A stretch of 64,000 bases of DNA from Spongilla lacustris (lineage: Eukaryota; Porifera; Demospongiae; Spongillida; Spongillidae): contig OX442415.1 of the NCBI GenBank assembly GCA_949361645.1, positions 15,562,331 through 15,626,330 of the forward strand, in the 5' to 3' direction. Below the pieces are notes generated by a model. That model was given only the letters and a program-made list of their open reading frames with translations. It ran no database searches and was not told the DNA's origin. Position numbers and translations under genes: made by a program. Positions within the stretch are counted from its first letter, which is position 1. Each line of letters opens with the position of its first letter. Positions 11,831-22,246 of this stretch are shown in pieces.

Positions 11831-11916
11831 TGCGCTAGCTAGATCTGATGGGTAAGTATTTAATGTATCGTCCCTGTCACAGTTGTTATTCGTTATCTCC
11901 TATGTAGATAACGGAT

Positions 11917-12091
11917 ATGGCGACGTCCACTGAAGACAACACACTCGCAAGAGTTTCAATCGGCGGACGAGTTTGAGCGATACGGATACGACGATCGATA
12001 TTCAAGATACATTCGACGAGGTGGGGAGATTGAGAACGGTAGTGACGGCGGTTATACTACTGACGATGGTGGTTGTAGGGAGTAAGCAGCC
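11917..12091 (+). pseudogene. Coding-like acidic/Tyr-rich segment in left arm
   Basis: An ATGGCGACG start at 11917 opens a 19-codon frame. The next frame over, from about 11948, runs QEFQSADEFERYGYDDRYSR and on to a TAA at about 12090. The composition (acidic, Tyr, Arg, Gly) is protein-like, but the start and the long frame are out of register. It lies just before the TAGTCTCG repeat end at 12118. It could be the 5' part of the zinc-finger gene downstream, interrupted by that element. The mirror copy is at about 25665-25845. Confidence 0.35.
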
Positions 12092-12229
12092 CCTAAATGA
12101 CTAAGAGCCAGCAGCCCTAGTCTCGTACCCAGACCCTGATTCCCACAGCTGCGGATGGACACCAGCCCCACCCCCACATATGCCTCGCTACATTGCAAGT
12201 CCAGACAGCAGCCCCGCATAACCAACAGC

Positions 12230-13286
12230 AGACGCCACCAACCCGCACTACCTATGGAACCACCTGCCCATATCAGACCCTTATACACACGAGCCACAAA
12301 CTAACCAATGGGGTCAGCCTCCACAATAGTATACCAGTGGAGACACTGCTATCCCTCTTGCTGCAAATGGAGTTGGCAGCCCCCACAATTTCAATCAAGG
12401 GAAGCCACACATCCCAATGAATGGACTTACAGCAGAACCTGTCCTGCAGTGTGGCCAGGATGTCACTTGTGTGTCACAGCTGTACCAGGACTGGAATGCC
12501 TTCTTGGGCCAGTGGTTTGGTCCTCTGGTTGGCCTAGAACACTACCGCACATTTGAGTTTGATCAAGACCACCCTGGTGTCGTGAGGATGGAGACCTTGC
12601 CATGGGACACAAACCCCACCGAGGTAACCATGCTGAGGGCTGGAGTGGCCATAAAGGACATTAGGCTTATCAGAGCCAAGTGATGCCACCTGTTATTACC
12701 CCCAAGTGGATTGTCCCTGACGCGGTCACTGTACCTGTACGAGAAGGTGAGGGAATACGTTCGTGACCCCAAGACAAGGGACAAGGTGTGTCCAAAGCCT
12801 TCACAAAGCTCAGAGGCCAACTCTTCCTATACATGCGGTAATGCTTCATCCCATGCAGTAGCAAAAAATGACAAACCAAGACCTTCCTCACTTACCTACT
12901 GTTGAGGGTCATAAGTATGCAGATGACACTCACAGTGAATTGCAAGGTGAAGGCAATAGCTGTGTTTCTGGCAGGAGGAAATGCAGACCCAGGTCTGAAC
13001 TAATCCTTGCCTACCAATGCACTGTACATGTATGTGGCAAGAAGTATGCCAGTAGCCAGGCCCCCTGTCCCTGCACAAAAAGAACACTCACAAGCAGCCT
13101 GCTGTTCCAGGTGACGAACACGGATTCCAGTGTCGACAAAGGAAGCCAGGGTCCACCCAAGCGCAGGCCGCGAGGCGTACGCTAAAATCTGAAATTGACA
13201 GGCCATTTTCCTGTTCGGTGTGTGGCAAGACGTACAGCACCCCAGCCGCACTGTATACTTACAACAAGACCAACAATGGTTCATGA
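12230..13286 (+). pseudogene. Degenerate C2H2 zinc-finger protein gene, left-arm copy
   Basis: Successive frames give a Pro/Gln/Asn-rich N-terminal part (about 12245-12416). A compact segment follows with QLYQDWNAFLGQWFGPL and VVRMETLPWDTNP (12417-12683), then after a stop LYLYEKVREYVRDPKTRDK (12711-12800). Two finger-like units close the region: VCGKKYASSQ (about 13028-13060) and CSVCGKTYSTPAAL (about 13210-13260). In both fingers the cysteine pair is present but the histidines are replaced (for example LYTYNKTNNG in place of the usual H-x-H pattern). At least three stops or shifts break it. I do not recognise the central domain. It may be a transposon protein or a captured host gene. Confidence 0.6.
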
Positions 13287-13332
13287 CAAATGAACCATAT
13301 TGTGAGATGCATGCTTTTTATATAGTTTAAGG

Positions 13333-15931
13333 TCACCTCTGCAGTGTACACCATACATCTGTGTCGTTAAGGGGTTAACTCTGTATACCATACATCTGTG
13401 TCATCAAGGGGTTACCTGTACACTATGCATCTGTGTTGTTAAGGGGTTACCTCTGTACACTTTGTGTATGTGTTGTTAAGGTATCACCTGTACACCATAC
13501 ATCTGTGTCATCAAGCGGTTACCTGTACACCATGCATCTGTGTCGTACCTCTGTATACCTTATGTATGTGTTGTTAAGGGGTCACCTGTACACTGTACAT
13601 CTGTGTTGTTAAAGGGTTACCTCTGTAAACCTTATGTATGTGTCGTTAAGGGGTTACCTTTATACACCTTATGTATGTGTTGTTAAGGGGTTACCTCTTG
13701 TGTGTACCCTATACATCTGCGTCATCAAGGGGGTACCTGTACACCATACATCTGTGTCGTTAAGAGGATACCTCTGTAAACCTTATGTATGTGTCGTTAA
13801 GGGGTTACCTCTTGTGTGTACCCCATACATCTGCGTCATCAAGGGGTTACCTGTACACCATACATCTGTGTCATCAAGGGGGTACCTGTACACCATACAT
13901 CTGTGTCGTACCTCTGTATACCTTATGGATGTGTTGTTAAGGGGTCACCTGTACACTGTCGTTAAGGGGTTACCTCTGTAAACCTTATGTATGTGTCGTT
14001 AAGGGATTACCTCTGTACACCATACATCTGTGTCATCAAGGGGTTACCTGTACACCATACATCTGTGTCGTTAAGAGGTTACCTTTATACACCTTATGTA
14101 TGTGTTGTTAAGGGGTTACCTCTTGTGTGTACCCTATACATCTGCGTCATCAAGGGGGTACCTGTACACCATACATCTGTGTCGTTAAGAGGATACCTCT
14201 GTAAACCTTATGTATGTGTCGTTAAGGGGTTACCTCTGTACACCATACATCTGTGTCATCAAGGGGTTACCTGTACACCATACATCTGTGTCGTTAAGGG
14301 GTTACCTCTGTACACCTTATGTATGTGTTGTTAAGGGGTTACCTCTATACACCTTATGTATGTGTTGTTAAGGGGTTACCTCTTGTGTGTACCCCATACA
14401 TCTGCGTCATCAAGGGGTTACCTGTACACCATACATCGGTGTGGTACCTCTGTATACCTTATGTATGTGTCGTTAAGGGGTTACCTGTACACCATACATC
14501 TGTGTCGTTAAGGAGTTAATTCTGTATACCTTATGTATGTGTTGTTAAGGGGTCATCTGTACACCATACATCTGTGTCATCAAGGGGTTACCTGTACACC
14601 ATACATCTGTGTCGTTAAGGGGTTACCTTTATACACCTTATGTATGTGTTGTTAAGGGGTTACCTCTTGTGTGTACCCCATACATCTGCGTCATCAAGGG
14701 GTTACCTGTACACCATACATCTGTGTCATCAAGGGGGTACCTGTACACCATACATCTGTGTCGTACCTCTGTATACCTTATGTATGTGTTGTTAAGGGGT
14801 TACCTCTTGTGTGTACCCTATACATCTGCGTCATCAAGGGGGTACCTGTACACCATACATCTGTGTCGTTAAGAGGATACCTCTGTAAACCTTATGTATG
14901 TGTCGTTAAGGGATTACCTCTGTACACCATACATCTGTGTCATCAAGGGGTTACCTGTACACCATACATCTGTGTCGTTAAGGGGTTACCTTTATACACC
15001 TTATGTATGTGTTGTTAAGGGGTTACCTCTTGTGTGTACCCTATACATCTGCGTCATCAAGGGGGTACCTGTACACCATACATCTGTGTCGTTAAGAGGA
15101 TACCTCTGTAAACCTTATGTATGTGTCGTTAAGGGGTTACCTCTGTACACCATACATCTGTGTCATCAAGGGGTTACCTGTACACCATACATCTGTGTCG
15201 TTAAGGGGTTACCTCTGTACACCTTATGTATGTGTTGTTAAGGGGTTACCTCTATACACCTTATGTATGTGTTGTTAAGGGGTTACCTCTTGTGTGTACC
15301 CCATACATCTGTGTCATCAAGGGGTTACCTGTACACCATACATCGGTGTGGTACCTCTGTATACCTTATGTATGTGTCGTTAAGGGGTTACTTGTACACC
15401 ATACATCTGTGTCGTTGAGGGGTTAATTCTGTATACCTTATGTATGTGTTGTTAAGGGGTCACCTGTACACTGTACATCTGTGTCGTTAAGGGGTTACCT
15501 CTGTACACCATACATCTGTGTCATCAAGGGGTTACCTGTACACCATACATCTGTGTCGTTAAGGGGTTACCTCTGTAAACCTTATGTATGTGTCGTTAAG
15601 GGATTACCTCTGTACACCATACATCTGTGTCATCAAGGGGTTACCTGTACACCATACATCTGTGTCGTTAATGGGTTATTTCTGTACACCTTATGTATGT
15701 GTTGTTAAGGGGTTACCTCTTGTGTGTACCCCATACATCTGCGTCATCAAGGGGTTACCTGTACACCATACATCTGTGTCGTTAAGGGGATACCTCTGTA
15801 CACCTTATGTATGTGTTGTTAAGGGGTCACCTGTACACCATACATCTGTGTCGTTAAGGGGTTACCTCTGTACATCTTATGTATGTGTCATTAAGGGGTA
15901 ACCTGTACACCATACATCTGTGTCGTTAAGG
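13333..15931. repeat. 35-37 bp minisatellite, left arm (about 2.6 kb)
   Basis: Roughly 70 imperfect copies of a unit built from ACACCATACATCTGTGTCG and TTAAGGGGTTACCTCTGT. Variants have GTCATCAAGG in place of GTCGTTAAGG, and CCTTATGTATGTGT in place of CCATACATCTGTGT. Higher-order blocks of several units recur (for example around 13634-14330 and 14609-15240). Long open frames across it are translations of the repeat and not genes. It is mirrored at 22247-24459. Confidence 0.95.
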
Positions 15932-16015
15932 GTTTTTTACTTTTCACGTAGTGGTGATGTAATCCATCTGATGCTGTGAAAATCTAAGTCTGGGTACGAG
16001 ACTAGTAATGACAGT

Positions 16016-16752
16016 GGTCCCATTTACATCCTGTACTTGTGTGTGCTTTGGGATCAAATCCATGGTCCCATTTACATCCTGTATGTGTGTATTTTGGGGT
16101 CAAATCCATGGTCCCATTTACACACTGTAGGTGTATCTATTGTGTGGTCAAATCCATGGTTCCATTTACACCTTGTACTTGTGTCTGTTGTGGGGTCAAA
16201 TGCATGATCCTATTTACACCCTGTACTTGAGTCTGTTTTAGGGTCAAATCTATGGTCCCATTTACACACTGTAGGTGTATCTATTGTGTGGTCAAATCCA
16301 TGGTCCAATTTACACCCTGTACTTGTGTCTGTTGTGGGGTCAAATGCATGATCCTATTTACACCCTGTACTTGAGTCTGTTTTAGGGTCAAATCTATGGT
16401 CCCATTTACACCCTAAACTTGTGTCTGTTGTGAAATCAAATTCATGGTTCCATTTACACCCTGCATGTACTTGTGATCAAATCCATGGTCTCATTTACAC
16501 CGTGTTCTTGTGTCTATTGTGGGATATTTGTGGGATCAAATCCATCGTCCAATTTACACCCTGTACTTGTGTCTGTTGTGGGGTCAAATGCATGATCCTA
16601 TTTACACCCTGTACTTGAGTCTGTTTTAGAGTCAAATCTATGGTCCCATTTACACCCTAAACTTGTGTCTGTTGTGAGATCAAATCCATGGTTCCATTTA
16701 CACCCTGCATGTACTTGTGATCAAATCCATGATCTCATTTACACCCTGTAAG
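16016..16752. repeat. 49-bp tandem repeat, left copy
   Basis: About 15 units of a 49-base sequence with the core GGTCAAATCCATGGTCCCAT followed by TTACACCCTGTACTTGTG. The unit is mirrored in reverse complement at 21391-22164. It lies directly inside the TAGTCTCG end at 16004. Confidence 0.93.
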
Positions 16753-16789
16753 ATCAGAACACATGAGATGTATACGCGATTTATCTGCC

Positions 16790-17640
16790 AGTGACTAACA
16801 TGCCAGTATGCATAGCTAAATAACCCATTGCTTAACCCAGCTAGGCTACCTTCTTTCCTACCCCTTCCCCTCGCGATCTTTAAATATCCTAACACTCAGT
16901 GTTGCTTATGAGTACTACCTGTTGAGGGCCCAGAATAGCTAACACTCTTTTCATTGCTTAACACAGGCTTCCTTCATTCCTACCCCTTCCTGTCCCCTCT
17001 GAATCCTTGAATCTTACCATAAAATTCTGTGTTCGATGTGCGAGTTTTGCTTATGAGTACTACCTGTTGGGGGGCCAAGCGTGTCTCCTCTCGATTGTTC
17101 AATCTTAACATGGAATTCTCTGTGTTTGATGTGTAAGTGTGGCTTATGAGTATCACCTGTTGAGGGAACCCTCTTTTCATGCTTCCTTCTTTGCTACCCC
17201 TTCCCCTCTCGATCTTTCAATATCCTACCATGCAATTCTCTGTGAGTGGTGCTTATGAGTACTACCTGTTGAGGGCCCAATGTAGGTAACCCTCTTTTCA
17301 TTGCTTAACCCGAGCTTCTTTCTTCCTCCTCGCTGTCCCCTCTCAATCTTTAAATATCCTACCATGCAACTCTCTATGTTTGCTGTGTGAGTGTTGCTTA
17401 TGAGTACTTCATGTTGAGGGCCCAGTATGGCTAACCCTCTTTTGGTTGCTTAACACGTACAGGCTTCCTTCTTTCCTATCTCTTCCTGTCCCCTCTCAAT
17501 CCTCCATACAGTTCGCTGTGTTTGGTGTGAATGTTGCTTATAAGTACTAGTACTTGTTGAAGGCCCAGTAGAGTCAACCCTCTTTTCATTGCTTAACCCA
17601 GGCCTCTTTCTTCCGTACTCCTCTCAATCCTTCAGTCCTT
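16790..17640. repeat. Roughly 165-bp tandem repeat, left half of inner palindrome
   Basis: About five copies of a unit containing CTTCTTTCCTACCCCTTCC, the AATTCTCTGTG block and GCTTATGAGTACTACCTG. The same unit appears inverted at about 18495-19270. The flank with AACACATGAGATGTATACG (about 16760) is inverted at about 18955. This places the centre of this inner palindrome near 17866. Confidence 0.85.
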
Positions 17641-18240
17641 TCATGCATGCACCACATAAACTGCCCATGAACATGGCAGCATTACTATCATACACCTAGT
17701 AGAGTTTGTTCTGGACTGCAGTAGGTGGATTTGCCTTCATCCACAGTTTGACCAAGGTCTGAATAAGAGAGACAGAATGTAGGGGGTGCACTGTTTGTTC
17801 TTGAATACATTTACATGTAAACCCTAGGACCATGTGCATGAATAATGCATCTCATTGTTTAGTGTAGCTAATTTTTCATTCCTAAACCAACAGTTTAGGT
17901 AACTAATTAAATATTGGTGCATGGACCATGGCATACTCATTGCTAAAAGGAATTGATCTTGATTTATGCTGGATGCTGCAAGACCAATATTTGGAAGATG
18001 GAGCACCTGCCCACTGTTTATAGGAGTAAGAGGACGAAGAGCAGTAGCCAGCATGAAGTACCGATCTGATGCCCGTAGATTTTTTTTTGGCTGTGACCCA
18101 ACTCTCAAGTCAATGACCCTGCAAGACCTGCAGCTGGTTATCACCAACCCAGCCATGATCAGGAGAGCAACATCATAGATCTGGAACTAAAAACTCAATG
18201 GCAATTATGGACCTTAACTGGAATATTACATAGCTATATT
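17641..18240 (+). other. Loop of the inner palindrome, with an unidentified 70-codon ORF
   Basis: This is the only part of the giant element that I could not match to another copy in the window. It carries an open frame at 17966-18178 with a basic, protein-like composition (GRRAVASMKYRSDARRFFF, then DPTLKSMTLQDLQLVI). I do not recognise it. Its position at the non-palindromic core makes it the place to look for any element-encoded function, but the ORF is short and may be a remnant. Confidence 0.35.
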
Positions 18241-18297
18241 TCAGTGATGAAAGAATGCTTTCCAAAAGCACACATAACAGAAAGAGGAAGGGAGGGG

Positions 18298-18495
18298 GAG
18301 TGAGTGAGTGAGTGAGTGAGTGAGTGAGTGAGTGAGTGAGTGAGTGAGTGAGTGAGTGAGTGAGTGAGTGAGTGAGTGAGTGAGTGAGTGAGTGAGTGAG
18401 TGAGTGAGTGAGTGAGTGAGTGAGTGAGTGAGTGAGTGAGTGAGTGAGTGAGTGAGTGAGGGAGGGAGGGAGGGGGAGTGAGTGAGTGAGTTGCA
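18298..18495. repeat. (GAGT)n microsatellite
   Basis: About 40 uninterrupted copies of the tetranucleotide, followed by a few GGGA variants and a final GAGT run. Its two overlapping minus-strand frames encode Thr-His-Ser-Leu repeats and are artefacts. Confidence 0.97.
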
Positions 18496-19499
18496 TGGTA
18501 GGATATTGAAAGATCGAGAGGGGAAGGGGTAGGAAAGAAGGAAGCCTGAGTTAAGCATGAAAAGAGGGTTCCCTCAACAGGTGGTACTCATAAGCAACAC
18601 TTACACATGAAACACAGAGAATTCCATGTTAGGATTGAACAATCAAGAGGGGACACGCTGGGCCCCCAACAGGTAGTTCTCATAAGCAAAATTCACACAT
18701 CAAACACAGAGAATTGTATGGTAAGGTTAAAGGATCGAGAGGGGACAGGAAGGGGTAGGTTTAGAAGGTAGCCCGGCTGTGTTAAGCAATGAAAAGAGGG
18801 TTAGCTATACCGGGCCCTCAGCCCACACATCAAACACACAAGGTTGCATGGTAGGACAGGAAGGGGTAGCTTTAGAAGGTAGCCTGTGTTATAGCAGGGT
18901 GATTTAGCTATGCATACTGGAACGTTAGTAACACTGACAGATAACTCTGAATCACGTATACATCTCATGTGTTCTGATCTTTAAAAACTGAACTTGTTAT
19001 GAAAAGACAATTGTCTAGTCTTGTGATCGATTCATTAGAAGCACACATGTATGTGGATTGCTGTCGAGTATTAGGTATTTGTGTATGTGCATGGTATAGC
19101 AATGCTCCTACAAATTTTAAAGTGCATGAGTGATTAGGTACAGAGAGGTGCATGGAATGATTGAAGGATTGAGAGGGGACAGGGTAGGAAAGGATAAAAG
19201 CCTGGCTAGTCTATGAAACAAGGGTTAGCCATGCATGCTAGTGTGTTATAAGCCCTCAACAGTTACTCATACGTAACACTCACCCCCATCTCTACCGATT
19301 TTTAACTCAACTTGTAATCAAAAGGCAATGTCTAGTGATTGATTCACTATAGTCCTATTGGAATGCACACTCTTATGGAATGGTGTCAGGTATTGTGTAT
19401 TAGCAATCTGTGCATGGGCATATCAAAGAACTCAAAAGTGTAGGAGTAATGTGGATTAGGTACAGAGAGATGCATGGAAGGATAGAATAATGTAGAGGA
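18496..19499. repeat. Roughly 165-bp tandem repeat, right half of inner palindrome, plus flank
   Basis: Inverted copies of the unit at 16790-17640 (GGGGAAGGGGTAGGAAAGAAG, CAACAGGTGGTACTCATAAGC). They decay towards 19270. The ATACATCTCATGTGTTCTGATC block at about 18958 is the inverted form of about 16760. Confidence 0.75.
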
Positions 19500-20895
19500 G
19501 ACAGCTAGACCTCAGCATGCATGTGGAGTGGAACCTTCAACTGGAGCCGACCCCAAATACTGGGGCCAGCCACAATGGCCTTCTATCCTAGCCCCACACA
19601 GCTCCTCACTGCAAATGCAAATGAAGCCACTACCTATGAAACCATTATCCCCCACACTACAAGAGGACTTACTGGTAGGGGAACCATCGTGGAGCTACCA
19701 TCTCGCATTGGACAAATGGGGATACCACCACTGGAGCAGCCTCCATTTGTAGAGTGTACCTGCCTACGTTTTTCTCTTCACACGTTTTGTGTTGTAGATC
19801 TACATGTAGATCTGAACTACTATAGACATGTACATGTACAGAGTAAAATTTATCTGGTGTGAAGCCATGCTGTTAGTGGTGAATATGGTTACCTGTCCTA
19901 TCGGTACTGATTGCGGTGGGTCTGCACCCGTGGTTGGTGTATTTAGACAACCAAGGCTTGCAGAGGGCGTTTTGCCTACTGGGAACTACATAGGCCTACT
20001 GTACTGTACGCGAGTAGCAAAATATGGAAGTGCCATTTTAAATTGCATGCACAGTCACAGCTACAATGTGGCACGATGAAGACATCAGAATTCACGACCA
20101 CACAAGTGGAGTTAATACCCTACAAATTTAATGGATTCATCAACTACGTTATACCTAGCCCTAGGCTGGTGTTTCTGCAAAAATGTATGTGCGCGGGTAG
20201 TGTATAGTGGCCGTGGGGCACAGGTGAAACTGGGTTACACTGGTAATGTCTGGTGACATCTCTGAAAGTGTAGGGTCTACTAACTCCACTTGTGTGATCA
20301 TGAATTCTGATGTCTTCATCGTGCCACATTGTAGCTGTGACTGTGCATGCAATTTATGTGACATTCAAAATGGCACTTACATGTTTTGCTACTAGTTCTC
20401 AGTACATGTAGGCAAAACGCCCTCTGCAAGCCTTGGTTGTCTATTACACCAACCACGGGTGCAGACCCACCGCAATCAGTACCGATAGGGCAGGTAACCA
20501 TATTCACCACTAACAACATGGCTTCACACCAGATAAGATTTACTCTGTACATGCACAAAACACGTAGATCTACATGTCTACAGTAGTTCAGATCTACATG
20601 TACAACACAAAATGTGTGAAGAGAAAAACGTAGGCATGTACACTCTACAAATGGAGGCTGCTCCAGTGGTGGTATCCCCATTTGTCCAATGCGGGCTGGT
20701 AGCTCCACGATGGTTCCCCTACCAGTAAGTCCTCTTGTAGTGTGGGGGATAATGGTTTCATATGTAGTGGCTTCATTTGCATTTGCAGTGAGGAGCTATG
20801 TGGGGCTAGGATAGAAGGCCATTGTGGTTGGCCCCAGTGTTTGGGGCTGGCTGCAGTTCAAGGTTCCACTCCACATGCTGAGGTCTAGCTGTCTC
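19500..20895. repeat. Extra 1.4-kb palindrome in the right half only
   Basis: The arms 19500-20125 and 20268-20895 are inverted copies; the left begins ACAGCTAGACCTCAGCATG and the right ends with its complement. The centre is near 20197. The left arm carries a Pro/Gln/Thr-rich frame (YWGQPQWPSILAP) resembling in composition the N-terminal part of the zinc-finger pseudogene. No counterpart exists in the left half of the giant element, so it was inserted or duplicated after the main palindrome formed, or lost from the left. Confidence 0.8.
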
Positions 20896-21390
20896 GACCC
20901 CATTCAACCCTGGTAATGTGGCAGCTGGCAGCTCTCCGGCCTGTTGGTAGTATGATTACACCATATGTAAGAGGGGTGTTTAGGGGTGGGTGTGAGGGCT
21001 GGTCGTGTGGGGACTGAGAGTGCTATTGAGTAGGGGATGGCCTGGGCCTCGGATACAACTTGCAGTAGAGGAGGATAGGTAGTGGGAGATAGGGCCATGG
21101 GGATGAATGGGGCATGTGTGAATCCAGTTGATGGCTCCTCTAATATTGTGGGGGGTGCCGATTCCTATCGCAGTGTGAGAGCTGCATTATTGTGGGGACC
21201 CCCAATGACCCTGTAGGATTTTTTAGCACCTGATTGCTCCCTTGCTGACAGTCTGATAACTCCACCTGCAATTGCTCCATGCACTGGTGCTAACTGTCTG
21301 GATATGTAGTGTGGGGCTATTAAGTCAACTTGCATTAATGGTTCTGTCCACTAGCAGTGAGGGAGCTGACCTGATTGGACCCTGGGCCAT
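20896..21390 (-). pseudogene. Ser/Pro/Thr-rich coding-like remnant
   Basis: A minus-strand frame at 20904-21098 and its neighbours have low-complexity Pro/Thr/Ser composition (MALSPTTYPPLLQVVSEAQ). I do not recognise it. It may be a decayed piece of the same protein family as the arm pseudogenes. Confidence 0.25.
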
Positions 21391-22164
21391 TACAGGGTGT
21401 AAATGGGACCAATGCATTGACCGCACAACAGACACACATACATGTACAGAGTGTAAATGAGACAATAGATTTGATCCTAAAACAGACTCAAGTACAGGGT
21501 ATAAATGGGAACATGGATTTGATCACAAGTACAGGGTGTAAATCAGACCATGAATTTCATCCCACAACAGACAAAAGTACAGGGTGTAAATGGGACCAAT
21601 GAATTGACCCCACAACAGACACAAGTACAGGGTGTAAATGGAACCATGGATTTGACCCCACAACAGACACAAGAACAGGGTGTAAATGGGACCATGGATT
21701 TTACCCCACAACAGATACAAGTACAGGGTATAAATGGGACGATGGATATGACCCCACAACAGACAAATGTACAGGGTGTAAATGGGACCAATGAATTGAC
21801 CCCACAACAGACACAAGAACAGGGTGTAAATGAGACCATGGATTTGATCACAAGTACAGGGTGTAAATAGAACCATGGATTTGAGTCATTACAACAGACA
21901 CAAGTACAGGGTGTAAATGGGAGCATGGATTTGACCCTAAAACAGACTCAAGTGCAGGGTGTAAATGGGATCATGCATTTGACCCCACAACAGACACAAG
22001 TACAGGGTGTAAATGGGACCATGGATTTGACCCCACAAAGATACACCTACAGTGTGTAAATGGGACCATGGATTTGACGGTCCAAAATACACACATACAG
22101 GATGTAAATGGGACCATGGATTTGATCCCACAGCAGACACTAGTACAGGGTGTAAATGGGACCA
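21391..22164. repeat. 49-bp tandem repeat, right copy
   Basis: Inverted counterpart of 16016-16752, with units TACAGGGTGTAAATGGGACC and ATGGATTTGACCCCACAACA. Open frames on both strands here are repeat translations. Confidence 0.93.
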
Positions 22165-22246
22165 CTGTCGTTACTAGTCTCGTACCCAGACTTAGATTTT
22201 CACAGCATCGGATGGATTACATCACCACTACGTGAAAAGTAAAAAA

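Larger units (their letters stand above)
12118..16004. mobile_element. 3.9-kb segment bounded by TAGTCTCGTACCCAGAC inverted ends (left-arm copy)
   Basis: The left end reads TAGTCTCGTACCCAGACC and the right end is its reverse complement (ending GTACGAGACTA at 16004). The similarity to the 115-bp MITE at 52835-52949 continues well beyond the core. The left 42 bases match one MITE end at about 39 positions. The right end shares the GATGGATTACATCACC block with the other MITE end. The segment contains the zinc-finger pseudogene and the minisatellite. No target duplication is visible at its borders. That fits its presence inside a larger inverted duplication. Confidence 0.65.

Noticed and set aside
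13634..15901. Many overlapping open frames of 60-115 codons with repeated YTPYVCVVKGLP-type peptides
   Set aside because: They are translations of the minisatellite. The unit length is not a multiple of three, so all frames cycle through the same peptides, and the mirror array gives the same on the other strand.
13333..15931. CRISPR-like array
   Set aside because: Units are tandem and contiguous, without unique spacers, in a eukaryotic intron.
18173..18558. Thr-His-Ser-Leu repeat proteins
   Set aside because: They are produced by the (GAGT)n microsatellite.
21523..22165. Cysteine-rich open frames (FTPCTCVCCG repeats)
   Set aside because: They are translations of the 49-bp tandem repeat.
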